Shown in pieces: positions 48,963-55,232 of a DNA stretch of 64,000 nucleotides. The notes below the pieces were generated by a model. That model ran no database searches, was not told the DNA's origin, and worked only from the letters and a program-made list of their open reading frames with translations. Made by a program: the position numbers and the translations under genes. Position 1 is the first letter of the stretch. Every line of letters starts with the position of its first letter. Origin of the DNA: a virus; the IMG/VR virus record IMGVR_UViG_3300013004_000031, positions 57,815 to 121,814 of that record, one strand, 5' to 3'.

Positions 48963-49142
48963 TCAGATGTTGAATAGGTTGAGGATCTCAACTTTCATGT
49001 TTTCCAGATACGCATCCATGTGTTCCGCATCGTATTCCATGGAGACTTCCATCTCAAAGTAATTGGAGATTTCATTTTGATATTGCAGAATGATATCTGC
49101 GATTTTTTCTTTCATGCTGTCAGTGTTTTGTGGCGTGTTCAT
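48963..49142 (-). CDS. Array protein 19, hypothetical
   Basis: 59 residues, MNTPQNTDSMKEKIADIILQYQNEISNYFEMEVSMEYDAEHMDAYLENMKVEILNLFNI; acidic, helical, Met-rich. -10 TAAGAT, 9 nt. Not recognised. Confidence 0.5.
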   Translation of the reverse strand: MNTPQNTDSMKEKIADIILQYQNEISNYFEMEVSMEYDAEHMDAYLENMKVEILNLFNI

Positions 49143-49166
49143 GGTGACAATATCTTAGGCTAGTTT

Positions 49167-49409
49167 TTAAATGAATTGGGCTACTACTGTGGAGCTTCCT
49201 ACCAATTCTTCCTTGAAAAAGCAGTCATTTCTATCAGAATTCCATCCACTGAAAAGGAACTTTCGCCCCTCGTAGGTGAGAACTTTCTTACTAATTTTCT
49301 TTACATCATCCCATCCGTTAGGGACTTCGATATAAAGCCATCCACGCCCATCGGTGGAAACACGGTAATCTGCTTTGATTTCTTTCGGGTTAATGGTGAT
49401 GTTGGACAT
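49167..49409 (-). CDS. Array protein 20, paralogue of 55823-56062
   Basis: 80 residues. NGWDDVKKISKKVLTYEGRKFLFSGWNSDRNDCFF is nearly the same as EGWDDVKKLVKKVLTFEGRKFAYTGWNSDRNEAFF in the gene at 55823. The W-D-D-V-K-K...G-W-N-S-D-R-N block is a small conserved domain of unknown function. -10 TAAGAT, 6 nt. Confidence 0.62.
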   Translation of the reverse strand: MSNITINPKEIKADYRVSTDGRGWLYIEVPNGWDDVKKISKKVLTYEGRKFLFSGWNSDRNDCFFKEELVGSSTVVAQFI

Positions 49410-49435
49410 GGCTAAATCTTAATCTAGTTTTTAAA

Positions 49436-49510
49436 TGGTGGAGCGTGTAGGAATCGAACCTACATTGGAGGTGTAGAAAACCTCAGTCCTATCCGTTGAA
49501 CGAACGCTCC
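49436..49510 (-). tRNA. tRNA-Arg (anticodon TCT)
   Basis: Acceptor GGAGCGT/ACGCTCC, discriminator A, encoded CCA; anticodon arm GAGGT-TTTCTAC-ACCTC gives TCT; T arm TGTAGG-TTCGATT-CCTAC. A class B box lies directly upstream, but its -10-like CAAAAT is only 1 nt from the mature 5' end. Confidence 0.88.
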
Positions 49511-49533
49511 GATTTTGTGTTAGTTTTTAAGAG

Positions 49534-49609
49534 TGGTGCGCCCGAATGGATTTGAACCATTGACCCGCCGATTATGAGTCGGATGCTCTAACCACTGAGC
49601 TACAAGCGC
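49534..49609 (-). tRNA. tRNA-Met or tRNA-Ile2 (anticodon CAT)
   Basis: Acceptor GCGCTTG/CGGGCGC with two G.T pairs, discriminator A, encoded CCA; anticodon arm CCGA-CTCATAA-TCGG gives CAT; T arm AATGG-TTCAAAT-CCATT. Fully paired acceptor means not an initiator. Met elongator and lysidine-type Ile cannot be told apart by eye. Confidence 0.85.
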
Positions 49610-49613
49610 ATTT

Positions 49614-49629
49614 TGTTCCACGTGGAACA
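49614..49629. promoter_or_regulatory. Perfect 16-bp parS-like palindrome
   Basis: TGTTCCACGTGGAACA, between tRNA-Met and tRNA-Leu. It matches the bacterial chromosomal parS consensus (TGTTNCACGTGNAACA), the binding site of ParB. Either the phage can recruit host ParB or the site came with a host-derived tRNA segment. No parA or full-length parB gene is present in the window. Confidence 0.65.
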
Positions 49630-49637
49630 TTGAAAGG

Positions 49638-49720
49638 TGCTTCGGAAGGGACTTGAACCCTTACGCCATTACTGGCAACGGATTTTAAGTCCGTAGTGTC
49701 TGCCATTCCACCACCAAAGC
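49638..49720 (-). tRNA. tRNA-Leu (anticodon TAA)
   Basis: Acceptor GCTTTGG/CCGAAGC, discriminator A, CC then T (no full CCA); anticodon arm ACGGA-CTTAAAA-TCCGT gives TAA; class II variable arm with TGCCAGTAATGGCG; T arm AAGGG-TTCAAGT-CCCTT. Confidence 0.88.
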
Positions 49721-49728
49721 ATGAGACT

Positions 49729-49797
49729 TTATTTAACGATTCCGTTGTGATAGTCAATCATGTCTTGGATATCGGATTCGGTCATTGTTTCGTTCAT
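49729..49797 (-). CDS. Array micropeptide
   Basis: 22 residues, MNETMTESDIQDMIDYHNGIVK. Complete class B promoter (CAAAAT, 6 nt) directly upstream of the ATG; ends just before tRNA-Leu, so it may act as the leader of a tRNA transcript. Confidence 0.4.
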   Translation of the reverse strand: MNETMTESDIQDMIDYHNGIVK

Positions 49798-49821
49798 GGT
49801 GCTATTTTGGTTTAGTTTTTA

Positions 49822-49968
49822 TCAGTGTCCCATAGCAACCTTGAATCCATATTGGTAATATCCACCAGTATCCAATTCGGAAATAATTACGTCTTTCGTC
49901 CACACACCGTTCCATTCCATGTGATAGACTTGTCCTAACGTCATTATTCTAAATTTTGTCGTTATCAT
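49822..49968 (-). CDS. Array protein 21, hypothetical, short
   Basis: 48 residues, MITTKFRIMTLGQVYHMEWNGVWTKDVIISELDTGGYYQYGFKVAMGH; beta-rich. -10 CAGAAT, 6 nt. Confidence 0.5.
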   Translation of the reverse strand: MITTKFRIMTLGQVYHMEWNGVWTKDVIISELDTGGYYQYGFKVAMGH

Positions 49969-49982
49969 AGCTTTATTCTGCG

Positions 49983-50174
49983 CTAGTTTTTATCGTGTTC
50001 CTTTTGCGATTTCAGCATGATGATCGGCTTGATACTTTCCGGCGCATATTGTGATTGTGCCTTGAAAAATCCCACCCAATCCCCGAATTTGTCGATCAGC
50101 TTTTGCTTTTGCTCGTCGGTGATGAAGTCGCCTTTCATATACATTCCCGCTTTTGAATTGTCCTTGTTTCGCAT
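49983..50174 (-). CDS. Array protein 22, hypothetical
   Basis: 63 residues, MRNKDNSKAGMYMKGDFITDEQKQKLIDKFGDWVGFFKAQSQYAPESIKPIIM. Lacks its own class B box; the nearest one (before 50252) opens only a seven-codon frame. Ends HDKN, encoded by the next box. Basic, helical; unrecognised. Confidence 0.5.
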   Translation of the reverse strand: MRNKDNSKAGMYMKGDFITDEQKQKLIDKFGDWVGFFKAQSQYAPESIKPIIMLKSQKEHDKN

Positions 50175-50228
50175 GATTCCGCTTTCATGATATCGAAATC
50201 CGATATTGCAAGCGAAGGAAATAAAGTC

Positions 50229-50252
50229 TTATTCCGTTGGTTTTCTTTTCAT
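50229..50252 (-). CDS. Possible leader peptide or truncated gene
   Basis: MKRKPTE then stop, with a perfect class B promoter (TAAGAT, TTTGAC, ATG). Either a leader peptide before the gene at 49983-50174, or a gene cut short by frameshift. Confidence 0.3.
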   Translation of the reverse strand: MKRKPTE

Positions 50253-50319
50253 GTCAAAATCTTACGCTAGTTTTTAAAACCAATTGCCTCCATCCTTTCG
50301 TATTCCCCTATCCCAAAAT

Positions 50320-50429
50320 CTTAGCCAAGGCTAAGTTTCTTAGTCCTAACATACTTTCTTAGCAGGGACTTAGATTGTTTTTCATGGCTAAGAAACTTAG
50401 CCTGTACTAAGTTTTTTAGTCTTGACTAA
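50320..50429. repeat. Cluster of CTAAG/CTTAG repeats
   Basis: At least eight CTTAG or CTAAG pentamers in 110 bp, including three 13-mers of the form CTAAG-N3-YTTAG at 50331-50343, 50388-50400 and 50407-50419. The first two are reverse complements of each other (CTAAGTTTCTTAG, CTAAGAAACTTAG). Located in a 189-nt gap without a gene. An operator array, iteron-like origin or structured RNA are the options. Confidence 0.6.
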
Positions 50430-50441
50430 TAACTATCCCTA

Positions 50442-50822
50442 TCAGTCTTTAATCCTTAATTGTTCTACCTTGATTCCCATCTTATCAGCAATTTCTTGCA
50501 ATGTCATTTCAACCACTTTTGGGCGTTTGTCAAATAAAACTCCATAGGAGTTTTCCCGATAGATTTCATTGCCCCTTGAATCGTATTCACTTTTACTCCA
50601 ATAACCAGTGGAGTCTTCCCGATAGATTTCATTGCCCCTTGAATCGTATTCACTTTTACCCCAATAACCAGTGGAGTCTTCCCAATAGATTGTATTGCCA
50701 TTGGTATCCCGTTCTCTTTTGCTCCAAGAACCAGTGGAGGTTTCATAATAGATTGTATTGCCATTCTTATCTTTGATGACGAATGGAAATGTTGTTACTT
50801 TTAATTGTTTGGCGATTGTCAT
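50442..50822 (-). CDS. Repeat protein (NGNxIYxExSTGxW) with C-terminal HTH-like segment
   Basis: 126 residues. Residues about 18-100 hold four tandem 21-residue repeats (GNTIYYETSTGSWSKRERDT, GNTIYWEDSTGYWGKSEYDS, GNEIYREDSTGYWSKSEYDS, GNEIYRENSYG), also visible as DNA repeats. The C-terminus MTLQEIADKMGIKVEQLRIK looks like a helix-turn-helix that often ends such proteins. Ends 13 nt from the CTAAG repeat cluster. -10 CAGAAT, 6 nt. Confidence 0.62.
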   Translation of the reverse strand: MTIAKQLKVTTFPFVIKDKNGNTIYYETSTGSWSKRERDTNGNTIYWEDSTGYWGKSEYDSRGNEIYREDSTGYWSKSEYDSRGNEIYRENSYGVLFDKRPKVVEMTLQEIADKMGIKVEQLRIKD

Positions 50823-50905
50823 AGTGCTATTCTGCTTTAGTTTTTAAGAGAGAAATCCGATCCCCATCAATCCATATAAACCCCAGCCTTGGAAAGTTAG
50901 TCTCC

Positions 50906-51250
50906 TCAAAGTTGCCACCATTCCACCAGTGTTTCCTCGGGAATTTCCATCCTTTTCGCAGCATTGGCCATGCGTTTGCATTCCCTGTATTGCTGGGGAG
51001 TCATCATGGAATCATCGAATTCCTCCCGCCCATTGCTTACATCGGATGCAAAGCAGAAAAGGATATCTTTCCCATCGGGTTCCTTATTGTTTTGTGTATT
51101 GTAAATACTAGCGAAGTAATCGAAGGATACGCTGTTTCTTCCCTTGGAAACCCTCACCTTGTAATGGTTATGTATTCCCATTGACCACGTTGGTTGCTTG
51201 GTATTGGAAAGGGTTGTCTTGATTGTGATTCCGTTGATTGTGTCTTGCAT
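50906..51250 (-). CDS. Array protein 23, hypothetical
   Basis: 114 residues, MQDTINGITIKTTLSNTKQPTWSMGIHNHYKVRVSKGRNSVSFDYFASIYNTQNNKEPDGKDILFCFASDVSNG. N-terminal beta domain, C-terminal helices (YRECKRMANAAKRM). This layout recurs in small conserved phage/plasmid proteins. -10 GATAAT, 6 nt. Confidence 0.55.
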   Translation of the reverse strand: MQDTINGITIKTTLSNTKQPTWSMGIHNHYKVRVSKGRNSVSFDYFASIYNTQNNKEPDGKDILFCFASDVSNGREEFDDSMMTPQQYRECKRMANAAKRMEIPEETLVEWWQL

Positions 51251-51271
51251 GTTCTTATTATCGTTTAGTTT

Positions 51272-51514
51272 TTAAACCAATCCCACAAGTCCTTCGGATT
51301 CCTTAATATCCTTGAAGTCTTGAAGGTGTTTTTCTTTGAATTCATGAAATACTTGGAATGATTCTGCTTGTTCTTTTGAATACACTCCCCCTTTGGAAAC
51401 ACGCAAACCGCTTTCCTCATGGATGATGCTTGCGTGTCTTCCCCAAGATAGGGTTTCAGTTTTCAATTTGAATCCGATTTTCTTTAATTCTTTTCTTAAT
51501 TGATTTAATGTCAT
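51272..51514 (-). CDS. Array protein 24, hypothetical
   Basis: 80 residues, MTLNQLRKELKKIGFKLKTETLSWGRHASIIHEESGLRVSKGGVYSKEQAESFQVFHEFKEKH. Helix-strand-strand-helix. -10 CAGAAT, 6 nt. Confidence 0.55.
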   Translation of the reverse strand: MTLNQLRKELKKIGFKLKTETLSWGRHASIIHEESGLRVSKGGVYSKEQAESFQVFHEFKEKHLQDFKDIKESEGLVGLV

Positions 51515-51535
51515 GGTGCTATTCTGCTTTAGTTT

Positions 51536-51811
51536 TTAATACTTCCTCTCCACCTTGGGGCAAATCTTCCGCAGGGCGGTTTCAATATGGGAATCGTTCA
51601 TATACTCATAAAGCTCATTGATAAAATTGTATTGCTTTGTGGAAAATAGGATATCCCACACGAATCTCTTTTGCAGGTCTTTCACCCTATCGGCACGGGG
51701 AAATTGTCCTTGTTCATAAAGGGATTTGATATGTTCTATTCCCCCGCATCTTTCCGCTTCCGTATTGATAATGGTTTCCAGCTTTTGGTAATCCTCCCGT
51801 TTGATCTTCAT
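51536..51811 (-). CDS. Array protein 25, hypothetical
   Basis: 91 residues, helical: MKIKREDYQKLETIINTEAERCGGIEHIKSLYEQGQFPRADRVKDLQKRFVWDILF. R-x-x-D-L-x-K-R-F-x-W-D pattern is familiar from small phage proteins of unknown role. -10 GATAAT, 6 nt. Confidence 0.55.
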   Translation of the reverse strand: MKIKREDYQKLETIINTEAERCGGIEHIKSLYEQGQFPRADRVKDLQKRFVWDILFSTKQYNFINELYEYMNDSHIETALRKICPKVERKY

Positions 51812-51832
51812 GGCTTTATTATCCTCTAGTTT

Positions 51833-52000
51833 TTAACCTTCGTAAAGTTCCTTGCCTTTTTCAATGATCGCTTTCATTCCGCTTGGGGAAAGATTGTAAT
51901 CCCCTGCCATCTTTTCAATTGTCAGATAATTATTAACCCAATCCAGATACGTTTTGATTGTCCATGCATCCAAAGCTTGTTTTGCTTGTGTTTCGGTCAT
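51833..52000 (-). CDS. Array protein 26, helical, HTH-like
   Basis: 55 residues, MTETQAKQALDAWTIKTYLDWVNNYLTIEKMAGDYNLSPSGMKAIIEKGKELYEG. The segment YLTIEKMAGDYNLSPSGMKAIIEKG resembles a helix-turn-helix. -10 TAAGAT, 6 nt. Confidence 0.5.
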   Translation of the reverse strand: MTETQAKQALDAWTIKTYLDWVNNYLTIEKMAGDYNLSPSGMKAIIEKGKELYEG

Positions 52001-52021
52001 GTCCAAATCTTAATCTAGTTT

Positions 52022-52585
52022 TTAAAGGAATGGATTGGGAATCATTTCCCGTATCATCTCACAGTGTTCTAACCTTGCTGCTGACGCTGCTGACCGTGCT
52101 GTTGACCATGCTGCTGACTCTGCTGACCATGCTGCTGACGCTGCTGCTGACGCTGCTGACTCTGCTGACCATGCTGCTGACCATGCTGCTGACGCTGCTG
52201 CTGACGCTGCTGACTCTGCTGACCATGCTGCTGACCATGCTGCTGACGCTGCTGCTGACGCTGCTGCTGACGCTGCTGCTGACGCTGCTGACCGTGTTTC
52301 TTCGCAAGGGTTTTCAATCCATGCCCTTGCAGCTTCAATTGCAAGTTTTGGGCGATTTTCCCCTTTAGGTATATTGACAAGACATTTTTCCGCAAATGCT
52401 ATGGACAATCTCACTGATTGTTCCTTTTCAAGAGGTTTGCATTTTTCAAGCATCCAAAAAAGCCATTCTGGTTCCTCACAAGCATCCCAAACTTGGGACA
52501 TGGTTTCGTGGCTTAGAGCAAATTCTCGCCCTTCCTCACACATCTCATTCGGGGAGTATTTGTTACAAAATTCAGTCGTGTTCAT
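52022..52585 (-). CDS. Alanine/serine repeat protein
   Basis: 187 residues. N-terminal 95 residues: EPEWLFWMLEKCKPLEKEQSVRLSIAFAEKCL...LAIEAARAWIENPCEETR, a helical domain I have seen in small conserved proteins. Then about 70 residues of SAA/SAAW/SAES repeats encoded by a tandem DNA repeat (52075-52294), and a short end MIREMIPNPFL. Residue pattern A-x-x-A-A-W predicts one long amphipathic helix. -10 TACAAT, 6 nt. Confidence 0.6.
   Translation of the reverse strand: MNTTEFCNKYSPNEMCEEGREFALSHETMSQVWDACEEPEWLFWMLEKCKPLEKEQSVRLSIAFAEKCLVNIPKGENRPKLAIEAARAWIENPCEETRSAASAAASAAASAAASAAWSAAWSAESAASAAASAAWSAAWSAESAASAAASAAWSAESAAWSTARSAASAARLEHCEMIREMIPNPFL
52075..52294. repeat. Tandem CTGCTGAC-type microsatellite inside a gene
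   Basis: About 220 bp built from GCTGCTGAC, GCTGACCAT and GCTGACTCT units in higher-order blocks. All unit lengths are multiples of three, so expansion or contraction keeps the reading frame of the Ala/Ser protein. Confidence 0.75.
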
Positions 52586-52599
52586 GGTGTTATTGTATT

Positions 52600-52851
52600 C
52601 TAGTTTTTATTGTTCAGTTTTTCCGCCATTGCTTGGGCTTCCTCCATCGTTTGGATGATCTTCCCATAGAAGTAATTGGAATAGGTGATTCTTCCGCGAT
52701 CATTGATTTCCATGGAAGGCTTGTGAATCACTTCATAAGCTTCCTTGGGGGAGGGCATTGCGCCATGAAAGGAAACGTGTTTGGGTAATAGCAGATGGGC
52801 ATATTCATCCTTGAGCTTCCATAAGGGATTTGATATCGCTTTGTAGGTCAT
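52600..52851 (-). CDS. Array protein 27, hypothetical
   Basis: 83 residues, MTYKAISNPLWKLKDEYAHLLLPKHVSFHGAMPSPKEAYEVIHKPSMEINDRGRITYSNYFYGKIIQTMEEAQAMAEKLNNKN. Ends with the E-E-A-x-A-x-A helix seen in other array proteins; final KN from the class B box. -10 TAAGAT, 6 nt. Confidence 0.55.
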   Translation of the reverse strand: MTYKAISNPLWKLKDEYAHLLLPKHVSFHGAMPSPKEAYEVIHKPSMEINDRGRITYSNYFYGKIIQTMEEAQAMAEKLNNKN

Positions 52852-52865
52852 GGCTAAATCTTAAT

Positions 52866-53033
52866 CTAGTTTTTAACCCGTGTGATTTGCACCAGTTCAA
52901 TCCCATAGGTATCCCCTTGCCATGATATGATGCTATTCCAGAACCAATCTTGGATTTCAAAAACATCCCCCCCCTTGCGATATTCCGTGATGATTTCCCC
53001 ACAATCCTTGTAAGTGATCCTGTATTTGTTCAT
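52866..53033 (-). CDS. Array protein 28, hypothetical, short
   Basis: 55 residues, MNKYRITYKDCGEIITEYRKGGDVFEIQDWFWNSIISWQGDTYGIELVQITRVKN. Beta-rich. Contains a run of eight Gs in the coding strand that is prone to slippage; the frame is intact. Stop TAG is supplied by the class B box. -10 CACAAT, 6 nt. Confidence 0.5.
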   Translation of the reverse strand: MNKYRITYKDCGEIITEYRKGGDVFEIQDWFWNSIISWQGDTYGIELVQITRVKN

Positions 53034-53054
53034 GGGGTAATTGTGGTTTAGTTT

Positions 53055-53258
53055 TTAAGCTTTTCTTTTCTCCAGATCAGATTCCCCGAATGTCGCCTGT
53101 CCCAGAAAGTCAAATTCCTCATCAGTGCATACGTTTTTAGCGGAGGCGCATTCGTTGAGCCTGTCAAACCCTGTCACAATACAAGTTCCCCAGCGAGGGG
53201 CGTTGAATTTGTCGCCTTTGCGAACGGGCTTTTGATCGTGGTATCGGAGTGTCTTCAT
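53055..53258 (-). CDS. Array protein 29, hypothetical
   Basis: 67 residues, MKTLRYHDQKPVRKGDKFNAPRWGTCIVTGFDRLNECASAKNVCTDEEFDFLGQATFGESDLEKRKA; looks like a small SH3/KOW-type barrel (V-x-K-G-D-K...G-x-x-x-V). -10 TAATAT, 6 nt. Confidence 0.5.
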   Translation of the reverse strand: MKTLRYHDQKPVRKGDKFNAPRWGTCIVTGFDRLNECASAKNVCTDEEFDFLGQATFGESDLEKRKA

Positions 53259-53279
53259 GGCTCTATATTACGCTAGTTT

Positions 53280-53561
53280 TTAAAGAGGGCATGGGCATTC
53301 CCCATTCACCCAATCGCAAATTTCCTCAGATAATTCGTTAATCGCACTTTGGAGCGTTTCAATGTTCCTCCCCTTCCAATGCTCTCCCATACCATCAGGA
53401 ACAGCGAGGATTTTGCGCTTGCCTGTCACAACATGGATAGGATAAAAGAACCATCGGCTCCCCATGTCACTTGAGCGATCCCAAGCTGCATCAATGCTTT
53501 TGAAATTCCTTCCTTCCGTAACCATTTCACCATCGATGGCAATACATTTGAGTTGAATCAT
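53280..53561 (-). CDS. Array protein 30, hypothetical
   Basis: 93 residues, MIQLKCIAIDGEMVTEGRNFKSIDAAWDRSSDMGSRWFFYPIHVVTGKRKILAVPDGMGEHWKGRNIETLQSAI. The W-F-F-Y-P-I ... I-x-x-x-P-x-G-M-x-x-W-x-G-R-x-I-x-T motif recurs in small conserved phage proteins of unknown role. -10 CATAAT, 6 nt. Confidence 0.6.
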   Translation of the reverse strand: MIQLKCIAIDGEMVTEGRNFKSIDAAWDRSSDMGSRWFFYPIHVVTGKRKILAVPDGMGEHWKGRNIETLQSAINELSEEICDWVNGECPCPL

Positions 53562-53582
53562 GTCGTTATTATGGTTTAGTTT

Positions 53583-53777
53583 TTAAAAGTCTGATTCAGG
53601 GCAACAATCGGGATTATAGAAACTTTCCACCTCCTCCCCAATAGTTACCAATTGCAGATATTCCACATTTTCATCATGTTCATATGAGTCAAAAGCGTGT
53701 TTGGCATCTTTCAGAAATTGAAAAGATTGGTAAGTCTTATCACAATTTCCCCATTCAATCAGTAGTAAGTAAGGCAT
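53583..53777 (-). CDS. Array protein 31, hypothetical
   Basis: 64 residues, MPYLLLIEWGNCDKTYQSFQFLKDAKHAFDSYEHDENVEYLQLVTIGEEVESFYNPDCCPESDF. Alpha-beta, acidic. -10 AATAAT, 6 nt. Confidence 0.5.
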   Translation of the reverse strand: MPYLLLIEWGNCDKTYQSFQFLKDAKHAFDSYEHDENVEYLQLVTIGEEVESFYNPDCCPESDF

Positions 53778-53798
53778 GGCTTTATTATTGTTTAGTTT

Positions 53799-54089
53799 TT
53801 AAAGGCAGCTTTCGGCATCTGCCAGAATTTCCTTGGCAACCTCTCGACAATTGGAATTCCGAAAGAGATATCCCACTCCCCACGTTGGATAAAGATAAGC
53901 TCCCCCCGTATAGCTATTATCCCCCGTTTGATATCCCCATTCCCCATTTTCCGTATTGATCCCAATTGTGATTTGCATGGATGGCGTATCCCCATCCTCA
54001 AATGCACGGGAATCCTCATCAATGTATTTCTTGCAATGTATGAGAAGCTTTGTAATTTCCTTGATCGTTGGTAGCTTGTGTTTCGTCAT
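53799..54089 (-). CDS. Array protein 32, hypothetical
   Basis: 96 residues, MTKHKLPTIKEITKLLIHCKKYIDEDSRAFEDGDTPSMQITIGINTENGEWGYQTGDNSYTGGAYLYPTWGVGYLFRNSNCREVAKEIL. Central D-x-x-P-x-M-Q-x-T-I-G...W-x-x-Q-T-G-D-N-S-Y-T-G-G-A-Y is a well-formed small domain, unknown function, of a kind common in phages. -10 CATAAT, 6 nt. Confidence 0.6.
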   Translation of the reverse strand: MTKHKLPTIKEITKLLIHCKKYIDEDSRAFEDGDTPSMQITIGINTENGEWGYQTGDNSYTGGAYLYPTWGVGYLFRNSNCREVAKEILADAESCL

Positions 54090-54110
54090 GTCCTTATTAT
54101 GGTTTAGTTT

Positions 54111-54569
54111 TTAAGCTCTCACATAATAGTCATCCCCTTGATAGGAAACGATTGTGTAATCTTGTGCCAAGGCTTCCGCCGCAGCTTCCCAATCAATATG
54201 ATTGTAAGGCCATGACGCATTTCTTTCAGTTACTCCCAAATCTTCCGCCAGTTCCCTTGCATAGTCCTCAAAATCATCGACGGGAATCATCGTTTCCCCA
54301 CGGCTAAAATCGGAAATTTCGCTTTCCAGTTCCTCCAATTCCTCCAGTTCCCCTTTCTCGTCATCGGAGAAATTATCAATGGCATTTTGCAAGGTTTCCT
54401 CCAATTCATCCAATTCATCCTCCCATTCCCTGATTTCTTCCTCATCCTCTTCGGAGGGTTTCAAATCGCGGTGTTGATCCAATTCCGATTGGGCATCCGT
54501 AACGACATCCCGCAGGGCTTCCAGTTCTTCCTTGCGCTCTTTCAAGTCTCTTGTGTCAATTGTTTTCAT
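54111..54569 (-). CDS. Coiled-coil protein with conserved C-terminal WPYNHIDW domain
   Basis: 152 residues. Residues 1-85 are an acidic coiled coil (LEALRDVVTDAQSELDQH, EDELDELEETLQNAIDNF). The C-terminal part VDDFEDYARELAEDLGV...SWPYNHIDWEAAAEALAQDYTIVSYQGDDYYVR is a domain widespread in plasmids and phages, sometimes fused to ArdA-like antirestriction proteins. An antirestriction role is possible but unproven. -10 TAAAAT, 9 nt. Confidence 0.6.
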   Translation of the reverse strand: MKTIDTRDLKERKEELEALRDVVTDAQSELDQHRDLKPSEEDEEEIREWEDELDELEETLQNAIDNFSDDEKGELEELEELESEISDFSRGETMIPVDDFEDYARELAEDLGVTERNASWPYNHIDWEAAAEALAQDYTIVSYQGDDYYVRA

Positions 54570-54600
54570 CGTGCTTTTATTTTATTCTAGTTTTTAAAAG

Positions 54601-54678
54601 TGGTAGTCCGGGCGGGTGTCGATCCCGCAACCTCTCACTTATAAGGCAAGCGCTCTCACCGCTTTGAGCTACCGGACA
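54601..54678 (-). tRNA. tRNA-Ile (anticodon TAT)
   Basis: Anticodon arm CTTGC-CTTATAA-GTGAG gives TAT (reads AUA). Acceptor GTCCGG pairs with CCGGAC, with T1.T72 mismatch, discriminator A, encoded CCA. T loop is ATCGACA rather than TTCGANN. Functional but unusual. Confidence 0.75.
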
Positions 54679-54705
54679 ATTTTTATTTAATTTTATAGGA
54701 CTTTT

Positions 54706-54900
54706 TCAAATCTCGCAAATGTTATAAATGTCTTCAATTTCAAAGTGTAGAAGAATCAATTGCCTACGCATCTCCCCAAGTTCCTTTTTCACTTTCTTCA
54801 TATGAATCTTGGATTCAAGAGAGATATTTCCTTTTTCTTTATTGGCAATGTCCTGAATCATCGTTGCCAATTGCTGTTTAATGCTCTCGTATTGGTGCAT
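54706..54900 (-). CDS. Array protein 33, coiled coil
   Basis: 64 residues, MHQYESIKQQLATMIQDIANKEKGNISLESKIHMKKVKKELGEMRRQLILLHFEIEDIYNICEI. ATG 54900 is 6 nt after TAAGAT; an upstream TTG in frame is ruled out by this spacing. Confidence 0.5.
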   Translation of the reverse strand: MHQYESIKQQLATMIQDIANKEKGNISLESKIHMKKVKKELGEMRRQLILLHFEIEDIYNICEI

Positions 54901-54914
54901 GATCAAATCTTAAT

Positions 54915-55211
54915 CTAGTTTTTAAGTAGTCGGGCGGTGTATTTGTCAATTGCGGGTTTCAAATCGTAAATCAAATCTCTCAAATACAATGCAACTTCAC
55001 TCTCCCCCGCTGAATGTCCCCTTTCATATGCCATATAGGACAAAACTGAAACAAATTCTTCGGGAATGCTTTTCAATAGAAGCTCAGATTCCGTGGTTTC
55101 CTCAATCACCAGATCATCGCAAAAATCCATTTCATTTTCAACCTGCTCTTTGGTTGGATATTGGCAAGTGTATTTATACTTTGCGCTTGTGCCGATATAA
55201 ATTTTGTTCAT
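54915..55211 (-). CDS. Array protein 34, hypothetical
   Basis: 98 residues, MNKIYIGTSAKYKYTCQYPTKEQVENEMDFCDDLVIEETTESELLLKSIPEEFVSVLSYMAYERGHSAGESEVALYLRDLIYDL. Ends LLKN with stop from the class B box. Its promoter (GAG-GATACT-TCAAAC) is identical to that of the next gene upstream, but its box reads GAAAACTAG, a variant. Confidence 0.55.
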   Translation of the reverse strand: MNKIYIGTSAKYKYTCQYPTKEQVENEMDFCDDLVIEETTESELLLKSIPEEFVSVLSYMAYERGHSAGESEVALYLRDLIYDLKPAIDKYTARLLKN

Positions 55212-55232
55212 GTTTGAAGTATCCTCTAGTTT

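Noticed and set aside
52075-52294. CRISPR-like array
   Set aside because: Units are short, contiguous and in frame within a protein gene, with no unique spacers.
52035-52658. Plus-strand AADAADSADHAAD repeat protein
   Set aside because: Antisense shadow of the Ala/Ser repeat gene; the sense frame has promoter, N-terminal domain and box-encoded context.
52805-53002. Open frame MGKSSRNIARGGMFLKSKIG...
   Set aside because: It overlaps the class B promoter-driven gene 52866-53033 in another frame and begins without a box.
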